From Flavobacterium aeripolare (lineage in GTDB: Bacteria; Bacteroidota; Bacteroidia; Flavobacteriales; Flavobacteriaceae): a DNA stretch of 64,000 nucleotides. The translations under genes were made by a program, and so were the position numbers. The notes under the pieces are model-generated. The model was not told the origin of the DNA. It ran no database searches and saw only the letters and a program-made list of their open reading frames with translations. The stretch lies in contig NZ_JABSNL010000003.1 of assembly GCF_013294025.1 (NCBI RefSeq), positions 124,001 through 188,000 of the forward strand, in the 5' to 3' direction. Below are positions 27,411-36,129 of the stretch, one piece after another. The first letter of the stretch is position 1, and every line of letters starts with the position of its first letter.

Positions 27411-28304
27411 TTACTTTACAATCAATCGTTGCCCTATCGAAATGATATTCTCCGAAAGATTATTTTTCTGCTTTAAATCAGCTACTAAGAGATTGTATTT
27501 TTTTGAGATCGAATACAAAGTATCTCCTTTTTGAACTTCGTGGTAAGTATAATTAGAATTGTAAGCAATAGAAGTACTCACTGTTCTTATAACCGAATTA
27601 TTGTCCATCGGAATGTATTTATTCCCTAGAACCATCGCATCGTACTGTCCTAAATCGTAGCGTTCAATATACGAAATCAATTTGTCTGGATAACGAGGAT
27701 CTGTAGCGTATCCTGCTTTTCTTAAACCTTTGGCCCAAGCCTTATAATCGTCTTTGTCTAGAGTAAACAAATTAGAATACCTGCTTCTACCGGTTAAAAA
27801 AGTGGCGTGATCTTTAAATGATTCTTCTGCTGCATCGTATTTTCTAAAACACTCTTGACTCGCGTCATCATCATGTTTTACACTGTCCCCAGTCCATCCT
27901 GCATGGCATTTAATCCCAAAATGATTATTAGCTGATTGTGCTAAGTCGCCTCTTCCTGCACCTGACTCTAGAATTGCCTGCGCTAGAATAATACTTGCTG
28001 GAATTCCGTAGGCTTTCATATTACTCATTGCAATATTTCTATAACGCAAAATGTAGTCTCCTATCACATCGTTAGAAACTACCGTTCTTGACGTAGACTC
28101 AATAACCTCATCACTACTGCTTGCTCGCGTTGTCGTAGTATTTCTAGTATTTACAACTGGCTTATACACCTTTGTTGACTTCCCTTTTACTGTTGGTTTT
28201 CTAGTGGTCGTAGTTGTGGATTTTGAGGTCTTAACAGGCGCTTTTGTCGCGTTGCAACTTGCTAGGGTAACCAATATGATAACAAGAAATATTTTTTTAA
28301 ACAT
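27411..28304 (-). CDS. glucosaminidase / LysM lipoprotein
   Basis: Cell-wall-acting lipoprotein of about 297 residues. A lipoprotein signal (FLVIILVTLASC, Cys about 17) leads to a Thr/Lys-rich linker, a mannosyl-glycoprotein endo-beta-N-acetylglucosaminidase domain (about 85-235; YGIPASIILAQAILESGAGRG, with Glu as probable catalytic acid, and NNHFGIKCHAGW), and a C-terminal LysM module (HEVQKGDTLYSISKKYN). It cleaves peptidoglycan glycan chains. The start overlaps the stop of the upstream D-cysteine desulfhydrase-like gene (8 to 14 bp depending on start), so translation may be coupled. Confidence 0.9.
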   Translation of the reverse strand: MFKKIFLVIILVTLASCNATKAPVKTSKSTTTTTRKPTVKGKSTKVYKPVVNTRNTTTTRASSSDEVIESTSRTVVSNDVIGDYILRYRNIAMSNMKAYGIPASIILAQAILESGAGRGDLAQSANNHFGIKCHAGWTGDSVKHDDDASQECFRKYDAAEESFKDHATFLTGRSRYSNLFTLDKDDYKAWAKGLRKAGYATDPRYPDKLISYIERYDLGQYDAMVLGNKYIPMDNNSVIRTVSTSIAYNSNYTYHEVQKGDTLYSISKKYNLLVADLKQKNNLSENIISIGQRLIVK

Positions 28305-29193
28305 AGCCATTTATTAAAGGTAATTGCTTTTTTTTCAATAGGGTATTCATTCCATGGATTCCTTGAAGTCCTCCTGTATGAATCAACAAAATTTTAGACT
28401 GTGGTTTAAAATAATTGTTGGTAATCAGGTCAATAACGCCAAAAAACATTTTTCCAGTATAAATTGGGTCTAAAAGAACGCCAGTATCTTCAAAAAACTG
28501 ATTTATAAAGACAATTAATTCGGCTGTAACTTTCCCATAACCCCCAAAATGATAGTTGGTTATGAGTTCCCAATTTTTATTTTCGACAAAAATACGAATT
28601 TCATCTTGTAAAAAGTCTCCTTTTAAAGCGGGAAAACCTAAAACTTTTTGATGTGGCAAAGCACTATTGATAATTCCCGAAATTGTACCCGCTGTTCCCA
28701 CCGCACAACATACGTAATCAAACTGTGCATCTTCAGGAGTCAAAATCTCCTCACAGCCTTTTATAGCAAGTGCATTTGTACCTCCTTCAGGAATGATATA
28801 GCAGTCGTCATAACGGTTTTGCAATTGCTCTAAGTAGGCTTTTTCGTTTTTATTGCGATACGCTTCTCTAGATACAAATTCAAATTCCATACCGCATTCT
28901 TGCGCAAATTTAAGTGTGGGATTATCATGAATTTTATCTGCTAGTTCGTCTCCCCTTATCACCCCTATGCTTCTCATACCAGCTTCACTAGCAGCATAAG
29001 CAACAGCGGCAATATGGTTAGAATAAGCCCCTCCAAAGGTGAGTAAACCATTCTTTTTTACGCTTTTTGCCTCGAGCAAATTATACTTTAATTTCCTGAA
29101 TTTATTTCCAGAAACAAACGGATGAAGCAAATCTTCCCTTTTAACGGTAAGCGTAATAGCATGTGGTAATTGTATGGTGAGATCCTGATTCAA
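28297..29193 (-). CDS. PLP-dependent D-cysteine desulfhydrase / ACC deaminase family protein
   Basis: Fold-type II PLP enzyme of 298 residues. The PLP lysine lies in VSGNKFRKLKYNL (about residues 28-40), followed by the GLLTFGGAYSNHIAAVAYAA segment (about 50-69). The family cleaves D-cysteine to pyruvate, sulfide and ammonia or opens aminocyclopropane carboxylate; active-site residues cannot be assigned with confidence to one of these. Its length is a little short, with conserved ends. It overlaps the LysM gene start. Confidence 0.88.
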   Translation of the reverse strand: MNQDLTIQLPHAITLTVKREDLLHPFVSGNKFRKLKYNLLEAKSVKKNGLLTFGGAYSNHIAAVAYAASEAGMRSIGVIRGDELADKIHDNPTLKFAQECGMEFEFVSREAYRNKNEKAYLEQLQNRYDDCYIIPEGGTNALAIKGCEEILTPEDAQFDYVCCAVGTAGTISGIINSALPHQKVLGFPALKGDFLQDEIRIFVENKNWELITNYHFGGYGKVTAELIVFINQFFEDTGVLLDPIYTGKMFFGVIDLITNNYFKPQSKILLIHTGGLQGIHGMNTLLKKKQLPLINGYV

Positions 29194-29327
29194 CTTTTTT
29201 TTTCAAAGGTAAAGACTTATGTATAAATAGCGGTCAATTCCACTAGGATAATGCACTTGCAAGCAGTTAGTTTTTTTTTTCGAAAATAAAAAAGAAAGTC
29301 TCACTTTATACCCGAATAAAGAGCGAA

Positions 29328-29657
29328 TTATAAAAGGTATTTGGTAAAGGAGTACCACTTTCTACCGTTTAGATAGCGTAGGTTTTTTTCATTCGAATAA
29401 GCCTCTCTCTCAAAACTAATGTTGCGGTAGGCGGTGTTAAAATTTTTATATTCGAATAAACGAATGACAAACTCTAGTCCGTAAAATATAAAAAAAGGAA
29501 GAATTAACAGCTCCAGTTGCTGCCTTAAATGAATGCGCTCGTGGTTTAGCAGCACCTCATTTTTACGATCTTCTTTGTACCTGATAAACACAAACGGAAA
29601 AATGGTAAGACCGCGATACCCTCTAGGAATAAGAATTTTTGTAACTATTAACACCAT
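29328..29657 (-). CDS. small membrane protein with an HExxH motif
   Basis: About 109 residues from the ATG at 29657. It contains LLNHERIHLRQQLELLILPFFIFYGLEF: an HERIH zinc-metalloprotease-type motif (about 42-46) at the start of a hydrophobic helix, then a downstream FEREAYSNE that could provide a third Glu ligand, as in M48/M56 enzymes. The protein is a compact version of such proteases and lies alone. I do not recognise a named family; protease activity is inference from motif alone. Confidence 0.6.
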   Translation of the reverse strand: MVLIVTKILIPRGYRGLTIFPFVFIRYKEDRKNEVLLNHERIHLRQQLELLILPFFIFYGLEFVIRLFEYKNFNTAYRNISFEREAYSNEKNLRYLNGRKWYSFTKYLL

Positions 29658-29809
29658 TTGCAATTGTATAATTGGGATTAAAAGTACTAAAAATTATGTG
29701 GGAATCTAAAAAGACAATCGTTTTAAAAATCTTAAATTTGCAGTAGTGAAATGATTTTTATCGAAAGTCAGTTTCACCAGTACTACAAAATTAAATAAGA
29801 GATTAAAAA

Positions 29810-29986
29810 ATGCTTGAATCAGAAAGTCCGAACAAACTAGTAGAAGGAGAAGATTTCTATTACACTCCTGAAGGTTACAAATGCTTTACTGAAAAGCACC
29901 ACTTAAAAAGAGGCTATTGTTGTAAAAGCGGCTGCCGTCACTGCCCCTATGGCTATGATAAAAAAACAGGAACAATCAAGAAATAA
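29810..29986 (+). CDS. DUF5522-like cysteine-rich small protein
   Basis: A 58-residue protein starting MLESESPNKLVEGEDFYYTPEG and ending in CCKSGCRHCPYGYDKKTGTI. Four cysteines and a histidine in CCxSGCRHC suggest a metal-binding knuckle. The pattern matches DUF5522, a small Bacteroidota/proteobacterial family of unknown role. A TAAATTTG box at 29733-29740 is an exact -7 match about 70 bp upstream. Reading frame is clean and its codon use matches neighbours. Confidence 0.8.
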   Translation: MLESESPNKLVEGEDFYYTPEGYKCFTEKHHLKRGYCCKSGCRHCPYGYDKKTGTIKK

Positions 29987-30380
29987 ATACTGCTGCTGCT
30001 TTCATTGAAACTCGCTTTGTCATCTGCTTGCAATAAAAGCACTTTTTGAGTTATAGCAATACAAGAGTTGTTAAAGACGGTTTACAGTAGATGGAAACTG
30101 AATAGTAGTATTAATAAAAGCTGATTTTTGATTCCTTATTCGCAGTTTTTTTGGTACGATTCTTGATAATTATAAAAAAGCAGCAAATCACTTAGCATCA
30201 GTGCTTTTACAGCGATTTAACTGTTAGATTATCATATACTTTAAACAGTATTGTGGCGTTGAATTTAGATAGAAAAAAAGCTGTATTATTACTGTTTTCT
30301 AACTAAGGAACACGACAGATTTAGTCGCTTATAGCTTGCCCAATTATTAAAAGTACCCATAAATATTAAAACACATCACT
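29987..30380. other. 394-bp intergenic region, nothing recognised
   Basis: AT-rich with no long reading frame, tRNA or strong hairpin that I can find. Several short CTGCTGCTG-type runs at the left end. Confidence 0.5.
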
Positions 30381-30911
30381 ATGAAATCATTAAAATTTAT
30401 CCCCGTTATACTCCTCTTAGTGCTATCAGCATGTAGCGCAGTACGTGTAAATGCCGACTATGACAAAGGCACTAATTTTACCGAATACAAAACCTATGCC
30501 TTCCATAAAAGCGGAATTGACAAGGTCGAAATCTCTGAATTTGACAAGAAAAGAATTCTTCGTGCTATTGACACCCAATTAAGCAGCATGGGAATGACTA
30601 AAAGCGAAACTCCAGATTTACTAGTTAACATTTTCACTAAAGAAAGAGAAAAGGTAGAAGTAAGCCAGTTCAATGCTGGTTGGGGTTATGGATGGGGCTT
30701 TGGTTGGAATCCTTATCTATGGGGCGGTCGCAATTTTGTAAGCAGCTCAACAGAAGGAACTTTATACATCGATTTAATCGACGCTAAGAAAAAAGAACTA
30801 ATCTGGGAAGGAAAAGGGGTTGGAAACCTTACCGAAAACAGAGCAGATAAAGAGCAACGCATCAACGAATTTGTCGCTAAAATATTGGCGCAATTTCCTC
30901 CACAGGAATAA
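30381..30911 (+). CDS. DUF4136 lipoprotein
   Basis: Exported lipoprotein of 176 residues: signal (FIPVILLLVLSAC, Cys about 18), then VNADYDKGTNFTEYKTYAFHKS, the DUF4136 start, and a tail with LYIDLIDAKKKELIWEGKG that matches the conserved end of the family. A glycine/tryptophan-rich stretch WGYGWGFGWNPYLWGG (about 100-115) is typical. Location is the periplasm or outer membrane; no activity is known. Confidence 0.88.
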   Translation: MKSLKFIPVILLLVLSACSAVRVNADYDKGTNFTEYKTYAFHKSGIDKVEISEFDKKRILRAIDTQLSSMGMTKSETPDLLVNIFTKEREKVEVSQFNAGWGYGWGFGWNPYLWGGRNFVSSSTEGTLYIDLIDAKKKELIWEGKGVGNLTENRADKEQRINEFVAKILAQFPPQE

Positions 30912-30972
30912 AAAACAAGCACTTTTTATATTAAATGGCCTACCTTTGTGTAGGCTATTTTTATTTTAAATT

Positions 30973-31380
30973 ATGACAGCATTACAAGACATATCAAGCT
31001 TTGAAGACATTAAACTTCTCGTGGATACTTTTTACGATAAGGTGCAAAAAGACGATTTCATCGGACCCATATTTAATGAGAAAATTGGGCATCGTTGGCC
31101 TGACCATTTAGAAAAAATGTACCGCTTTTGGCAGACTGTTTTACTGGAGGTGCATTCCTACTCCGGCAGTCCGTTTCCTCCGCACAAACACCTCCCTATT
31201 GACAAAGAACATTTTGATCGCTGGATGCAACTTTTTATCGAAACCAACGACACTTTGTTCCAAGGTCCAATCGCTGAAGAAGCTAAAATGCGCGCTAAAA
31301 ACATGGCCGAAATGTTCCATTATAAAATCAACTATTTCAGAGATCAAAATCAAAAAGGCGATCTCCTAAATTTAAAATAA
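30973..31380 (+). CDS. group III truncated haemoglobin
   Basis: Haem-binding globin of 135 residues. The segment VDTFYDKVQKDDFIGPIF (about 16-33), the tryptophan-rich WPDHLEKMYRFWQTVLL (about 42-58) and the proximal-His region PFPPHKHLPI (about 68-77) fit truncated haemoglobin group III, which binds oxygen, NO or peroxide in cells. It lies 62 bp after the DUF4136 gene and 6 bp before the phytase-type gene, so it may be cotranscribed with the latter. Confidence 0.88.
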   Translation: MTALQDISSFEDIKLLVDTFYDKVQKDDFIGPIFNEKIGHRWPDHLEKMYRFWQTVLLEVHSYSGSPFPPHKHLPIDKEHFDRWMQLFIETNDTLFQGPIAEEAKMRAKNMAEMFHYKINYFRDQNQKGDLLNLK

Positions 31381-31386
31381 TATTCC

Positions 31387-32514
31387 ATGCGCAAATTCAT
31401 CCTTGCATTACTTCCCTTAGCAGTGGCATCTTGTTCTTCAGTGCAATCTACTGTAAGCAACAATCCAAATCCAACATTCAAATACATCAACACTATCGAA
31501 GTACCTTTTAACCAAGAGTTTAAAAATACGGTTGTAGGTGGTTTATCGAGTATTGATTATGATAAAAAAAACGATCTCTATTATTTGATTTGCGACGATA
31601 GAGCAGTATACAATGACGCCCGCTTTTATACCGCAAAAATTAAAATAGCAGCCGATAGTTTGCATACGATTACATTTCAAGATGTGGTATCGCTAAAAGA
31701 TAAGGCAGGAAATAAATATGCCAACTGGGAGAAATACCCAAACAGCTCAATAGACCCTGAAGAAATGCGTTATAATGATAAAACAAAATCAGTGGTATGG
31801 AGCAGCGAAGGCGCAAGAGTAGTTGCCAAAGATTTTGCTGTGATCCAAAACCCATCTTTGCAAAATGCCTCTCTACAAGGAAAATTCATCAGTGAATTTA
31901 ACTTACCTGCAAACCTCAACATGCAAAAAGAGGAAAAAGGACCACGTAGCAATGGTGTGCTAGAAGGCATTACTTTCAACAAAGATTTCAGTACCCTATA
32001 TACTAATGTCGAAGAGCCATTGTATGAAGACGACAACCAAGCGACTACTGCCAAAGGGGGTATGATTCGCCTATTTGAATTTGATACTAAAAGCAACACC
32101 AACACAGCACAATACGGTTATTTACTAGACCCTATCGCCATAGCACCAAATCCTCATACTGGTTTTGCAGTAAACGGAATTTCGTCAATTCAATACTACG
32201 AACCCAACAGATTATTGGTTGTAGAGCGTTCGTACTCTGTAGGGAAACAAGCCTGCACAATCAAAGTTTATTTATGTGATTTTACCGAAGCTACAAATGT
32301 GAAAGACGTTGTCTCATTACAAAACCAAGGTGTGAAACTAGCCACAAAAAAGCTCATTTTAAACATGGATGATCTGGGTATCTTTACTGATAATATCGAA
32401 GGAATAACTTTTGGTCCCAAATTAGCCAATGGCAAACAATCAATCCTTTTCGTCTCAGACAACAACTTCTCCGACAAACAGAAAACGCAAGTATTACTAT
32501 TCGAAATAGAGTAA
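31387..32514 (+). CDS. esterase-like protein of the phytase-like family
   Basis: Lipoprotein of 375 residues (signal ILALLPLAVASC, Cys about 16). The mature part is a beta-propeller-like fold with GGLSSIDYDKKNDLYYLICDD (about 50-70), DPEEMRY, and a tail with NIEGITFGPKLANGKQSILFVSDNNFS, which matches the esterase-like activity of phytase family (PF13449). Usually an envelope protein with unknown substrate. It ends in a clear terminator. Confidence 0.85.
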   Translation: MRKFILALLPLAVASCSSVQSTVSNNPNPTFKYINTIEVPFNQEFKNTVVGGLSSIDYDKKNDLYYLICDDRAVYNDARFYTAKIKIAADSLHTITFQDVVSLKDKAGNKYANWEKYPNSSIDPEEMRYNDKTKSVVWSSEGARVVAKDFAVIQNPSLQNASLQGKFISEFNLPANLNMQKEEKGPRSNGVLEGITFNKDFSTLYTNVEEPLYEDDNQATTAKGGMIRLFEFDTKSNTNTAQYGYLLDPIAIAPNPHTGFAVNGISSIQYYEPNRLLVVERSYSVGKQACTIKVYLCDFTEATNVKDVVSLQNQGVKLATKKLILNMDDLGIFTDNIEGITFGPKLANGKQSILFVSDNNFSDKQKTQVLLFEIE

Positions 32515-32536
32515 TGTAACTTTCAGATACAATACT

Positions 32537-32570
32537 AAAAATCCGCAGCAGTTTGTTGCGGATTTTTTTT
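32537..32570 (+). terminator. terminator after the phytase-like gene
   Basis: AAAAATCCGCA pairs with TGCGGATTTTT (32537-32547, 32557-32567) and is followed by T. It marks the left boundary of the core genes before the cassette array. Confidence 0.88.
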
Positions 32571-32771
32571 GTTTCTTTATTGAGAATGGTTGTTTTGTAC
32601 CTTGTATTTCAAACAAACAGTACTCTTGAATTTTAAAAAAAATGTTTTTTTTTTATAGGATTTATAGTTCGAATTAATATACTTTTATGATTAGTTATAC
32701 TACAAGATAAAACTTCGTTAATACGGCGATTATTGAGTGGGTTTGCGAAGGTTTGTTTCGTGTATACGATA

Positions 32772-32781
32772 GTTAGCAGAC
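32772..32781 (+). repeat. left boundary of the cassette array (core-site half)
   Basis: GTTAGCAGAC is the exact reverse complement of GTCTGCTAAC at 34056-34065 (matching continues to 14 of 15 bases). It stands where the end of a preceding repeat would be, but the body of that repeat is degenerate or absent. The 250 bp between the phytase terminator and this site hold AT-rich sequence and no recognised gene. Confidence 0.65.
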
Positions 32782-32816
32782 ATATTAGAAAAACGAAACA
32801 TTAATCAACAAGAAAT

Positions 32817-33788
32817 ATGAAAAAAATAATCTTAACATTACTATTTTTAAGTAATTTATCCTATTCACAAAATAGATATTCACAATCATCAACTTCAACA
32901 TATACACCTATGACATTAAGTGAAATGATGGTTGTTCCTCAAAATTTAAGTAATAAATATAATGAAAATCAAAAATATTTATATTCTTTAAAAAACTGGA
33001 TTTTAGAATTAAAACCACAAGTAACAGAACAATCATTTATTATCAGATTTAATAAAGAATATAATGACCTTGTGAAAATTGAAGATAAAGATTTATCTAA
33101 AGCAACCCAATATTTACAACAAACAGAAAATGCAATAAGAGAAATAATTTCAGATTATAACATTTATGTTGCAAAACTAAATAAAGAAAATCAAACTAAA
33201 CAAAATCAAACTTCAACAAATAATTCATCACAAAACTTAATCCAAGTTGCCTTTAAGTATTATGAAGAAAAAGATTTTGCTAAATCTGTAGCTACTTTTT
33301 CTAAATATTTAGAAAATGACAAAAATAACACAGATGTGATTTTTTATCGTGCTTTAGCAAAAACAGAATTAAATGATTTCTATGGTGCTATATCTGACTA
33401 TGAAAAAATCATTGAGTTAAACTCTAACTATCCTTTACAATATAATAAATATGCAACAGTTTATAATAACAAAGCATATACTTTAGTTAGACTTAAAAAA
33501 TTCCAAGAAGCTTTGCCTTTTGTTGAAAAAGCATTAGCACTTGATAAAACAGAATGGTTTATTTGGGATACAAGAGGAGAAATTTATTACAATTTAGCTA
33601 TTTATGATAAAAGTTTAAAAGATTTAAACAAAGCAATTGAATTAAAAGAAAATGACAACTCGTATTTTTTAAGAGGTTTAGTTTACATCAAACTAGGTCA
33701 AAAAGAAAAAGGATGTAAAGATTTATCAAAATCGGGAGAACTTGGAAATTCAGAAGCATATGAAAAAATTAAAATTAATTGCAAATAA
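32817..33788 (+). CDS. exported TPR-repeat protein (cassette 1)
   Basis: A 323-residue protein with a signal peptide (IILTLLFLSNLSYSQ), an N-terminal coiled-coil-like region (about 40-125) and at least four tetratricopeptide units in the second half (YYEEKDFAKSVATFSKYLE; RALAKTELNDFYGAISDYEKIIELN; KALALDKTEWFIWDTRGEIYYNLAIYDKSLKDLNKAIEL). TPR regions bind proteins. AT content is visibly higher than in the core genes. It is followed 2 bp later by a small gene. Both share one cassette. Confidence 0.85.
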   Translation: MKKIILTLLFLSNLSYSQNRYSQSSTSTYTPMTLSEMMVVPQNLSNKYNENQKYLYSLKNWILELKPQVTEQSFIIRFNKEYNDLVKIEDKDLSKATQYLQQTENAIREIISDYNIYVAKLNKENQTKQNQTSTNNSSQNLIQVAFKYYEEKDFAKSVATFSKYLENDKNNTDVIFYRALAKTELNDFYGAISDYEKIIELNSNYPLQYNKYATVYNNKAYTLVRLKKFQEALPFVEKALALDKTEWFIWDTRGEIYYNLAIYDKSLKDLNKAIELKENDNSYFLRGLVYIKLGQKEKGCKDLSKSGELGNSEAYEKIKINCK

Positions 33789-33790
33789 AT

Positions 33791-34051
33791 ATGATTAATA
33801 GCCAAACTATAGAAAATTATAGAACAAGTGATTTTGAGGAATTAATGAATTCTAAAATAAAAATTACTTTAAAAAAACCATTTAAAATTAAATCAACAGA
33901 AGAAGAAGGAAACGTATTTACTGGACAAATTGTTAGTTTAGGTTTATCAGCTAATTCACCTCATTTACCTGTAAGTATTGATTTTTTAATTGAAAATACC
34001 GATGATAAAATATCCCCAAATATTTTCCAAATTGATAGTATAGAATTATAA
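33791..34051 (+). CDS. small hypothetical protein (cassette 1)
   Basis: An 86-residue soluble protein from the ATG at 33791 (INSQTIENYRTSDFEELMN...), starting 2 bp after the TPR stop codon. The C-terminal part (TGQIVSLGLSANSPHLPVSIDF) has a beta-rich, possibly single-stranded binding-like look, but no family can be named. Its stop codon is 4 bp before the inverted arm of the first repeat, typical of cassette genes that end close to the recombination site. Confidence 0.7.
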   Translation: MINSQTIENYRTSDFEELMNSKIKITLKKPFKIKSTEEEGNVFTGQIVSLGLSANSPHLPVSIDFLIENTDDKISPNIFQIDSIEL

Positions 34052-34055
34052 ATAC

Positions 34056-34194
34056 GTCTGCTAACACACGTTTGGCGCAATTGCGAATTTTGTGCTAAAT
34101 TCACATTCACGTTTCGCAAGAAATATTATCTTAGTTGAAAATAATCAGTTCCGGAGTTCGCAACTGACGCCAAGCGCGGGAACGTTGTGCGACA
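34056..34194 (+). repeat. attC-like imperfect palindrome 1
   Basis: A 132-bp core from TGCTAAC (34059) to GTTGTGC (34190). Arms CGTTTGGCG-CA-ATTGCGAA pair with TTCGCAACTGACGCCAAGCG with a few unpaired bases. Between the arms lies a conserved centre with AATTCAC, TTTCGCAAG and TATCTTAG shared with repeats 2 to 5. The left end matches the start of cassette 1, the right end GTTGTGCGA matches the end of cassette 2. Confidence 0.75.
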
Positions 34195-34220
34195 TTATAA
34201 AAAAAACGAGATGAAAAATT

Positions 34221-35939
34221 ATGTCTGAAATTCGAATTAAAACTATTTCAATTAAAAATTACAGATCGTTTAAAGATCGTCAAGTATTTAGATTTCCTGA
34301 TAATGAATATTTAAAACCAATATCAATTATTGGTTATAATAATTCAGGAAAAACTAATTTAATGAATTCAATACTTTACAGTATAGGAAATAAATTCACT
34401 TCAAAAGAAACATTTTCTATAAATGATTTTTATAATCGTGACATTATAAATATTCCAGAAATTATTTCCTTAACAGAAAGTACAACAGTACCCAAATATG
34501 ATGGTAAATTAGCTAACTTAAATGGATATAATAGATTAGAAATCCAAACCGATGGTTTTGAAATTGAAGGCGCAAAAATTGCATCATTAAAGCCAAATTA
34601 TACTGATAAAAATTGGGAAGCATTTGGAGCAAATAAATACTTTAATATTTTTTTCATTAATTTTCATAACATAAAAGAAGAAATTTCAACAAAAAAAACA
34701 AGTTGGGGAAATTTAACTTCATTTTTAGCCAAACATATAAAAAAATTAGTTGACGGAGATTTAGAAATGTCAAGTAAAAAAGAAGCTTTTAATACTGAAA
34801 CTAAAAAAGCTACTGAATCTGTTTTAGAAAACTCTGATTTAAAAAAATTTATTTCTAATATTAAATTAAACTATACAAACAACTTAAGAAATAATAACTG
34901 TCACGTTGAATTTGGCTTGCCAAATTATGAAGATATATTTCTTCAAATGATATTTAAAATTGGACTAAACGGAAATAATGAAAAACAAATTCCCATTGAT
35001 CAATTTGGAGATGGTTACATCTCAATGTTTGTTATGGCCGTAATTCAAGCAATTGCCGAAACTAATACTGAAGATAAATGTCTTTTCTTGTTTGAAGAAC
35101 CAGAAAGTTTTTTACACGAAAATCATCAAGAATATTTCTATAAAATGGTTTTATGCCCTTTAGCCTCTAAAGGTCATCAAGTAATTTATACAACACATTC
35201 TGACAAAATGATAGACATCTTTGATACAAAAAGTATTATTCGAGTAGAATTTGATGAAAATGAAAAACGAACTATAAATAAATATAACAATCTTGAAGAT
35301 TTTATACCAACCATTAAACCGATCATATCATTAGAAAATTATAATAGTTTTATAAAATCGGTTGAACCAAATTTGAATAAAATACTTTTTAGTAGAAAAG
35401 TAATTTTAGTAGAAGGACCTAATGATTTACTTGCATATAATTTCGCAATTGAAAAAACAGTTATGACTTTAATAAATGACATAAATTATGCAAAATCATA
35501 TTTAAATTTTAGAAATATTAGCATAATTCCACATCACGGTAAAGCAACTGCTTTATTATTGATTGACTTATGTAAACATTTTGGTCTAGAATATTTTGTT
35601 ATCAATGATTTAGATTTTGAAGACAATTTCATAACTCAATTAGATAATTTTGAAAATTTGACAGAATTAAAAGAAAGCAATTTATATCTTGATAAAAACA
35701 GTGCTAATAGAGGAATGATAACGACAAATTGGAACTTAATAAAAAGTGCTAACTTGAATAATTTACACTTTAATATTCCGAAACTTGAAAGTGTTTTAGG
35801 ATATGAAAGTAACGATAAAAATAGCTTAGGAATTTGGAATAAGTTAAATGAAATTGAAAACTTTGAAGAGAATTTTTTACCCAATAAATTAGCTTCATTT
35901 TTGGAATTTGATAGTTTAGAGGAGCTATTAAAAGAATAA
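34221..35939 (+). CDS. OLD-family ATPase / TOPRIM nuclease (cassette 2)
   Basis: A 572-residue protein. Residues 1-340 are an ABC/SMC-like ATPase: Walker A G38YNNSGKTN46, Walker B LFEEPES (about 289-295) and the following TTHSDKMID switch region. Residues about 390-560 are a TOPRIM domain, with VILVEGPND (about 394-402, catalytic Glu) and NDLDFED (about 463-469, DxD). This is the layout of class 1 OLD nucleases and of GajA from the Gabija anti-phage system. No GajB helicase gene follows: the next cassette is unrelated, so it is a stand-alone OLD protein or an incomplete system. Anti-phage activity is inference. Confidence 0.87.
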   Translation: MSEIRIKTISIKNYRSFKDRQVFRFPDNEYLKPISIIGYNNSGKTNLMNSILYSIGNKFTSKETFSINDFYNRDIINIPEIISLTESTTVPKYDGKLANLNGYNRLEIQTDGFEIEGAKIASLKPNYTDKNWEAFGANKYFNIFFINFHNIKEEISTKKTSWGNLTSFLAKHIKKLVDGDLEMSSKKEAFNTETKKATESVLENSDLKKFISNIKLNYTNNLRNNNCHVEFGLPNYEDIFLQMIFKIGLNGNNEKQIPIDQFGDGYISMFVMAVIQAIAETNTEDKCLFLFEEPESFLHENHQEYFYKMVLCPLASKGHQVIYTTHSDKMIDIFDTKSIIRVEFDENEKRTINKYNNLEDFIPTIKPIISLENYNSFIKSVEPNLNKILFSRKVILVEGPNDLLAYNFAIEKTVMTLINDINYAKSYLNFRNISIIPHHGKATALLLIDLCKHFGLEYFVINDLDFEDNFITQLDNFENLTELKESNLYLDKNSANRGMITTNWNLIKSANLNNLHFNIPKLESVLGYESNDKNSLGIWNKLNEIENFEENFLPNKLASFLEFDSLEELLKE

Positions 35940-35940
35940 C

Positions 35941-36078
35941 GATCGCACAACAGCGGTTTGCAAAAATGACGAGATATGTGGTGAATTCACGATTATCTTT
36001 CGCAACAGATTTTATCTTAGTCGAAAATCTCGGTCACGAAGTTCGCCACTTCCGCAAGCCGCGACACGTTGTGCGTCA
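35941..36078 (+). repeat. attC-like imperfect palindrome 2
   Basis: A 130-bp core from GCACAAC (35945-35951) to GTTGTGC (36068-36074), outer arms exactly complementary over 7 bp. Next inner arms GCGGTTTGC and GCAAGCCGC pair over 8 of 9 bp after an asymmetric bulge. The centre holds a GTGAATTCAC palindrome and TTTCGCAAC. The left end complements the start of cassette 2 (GTTGTGCGA). Confidence 0.8.
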
Positions 36079-36129
36079 GTTTAGAGAAAGTACATTCTAG
36101 ACAAGATATTCATTTAAAAAAATAATTTC

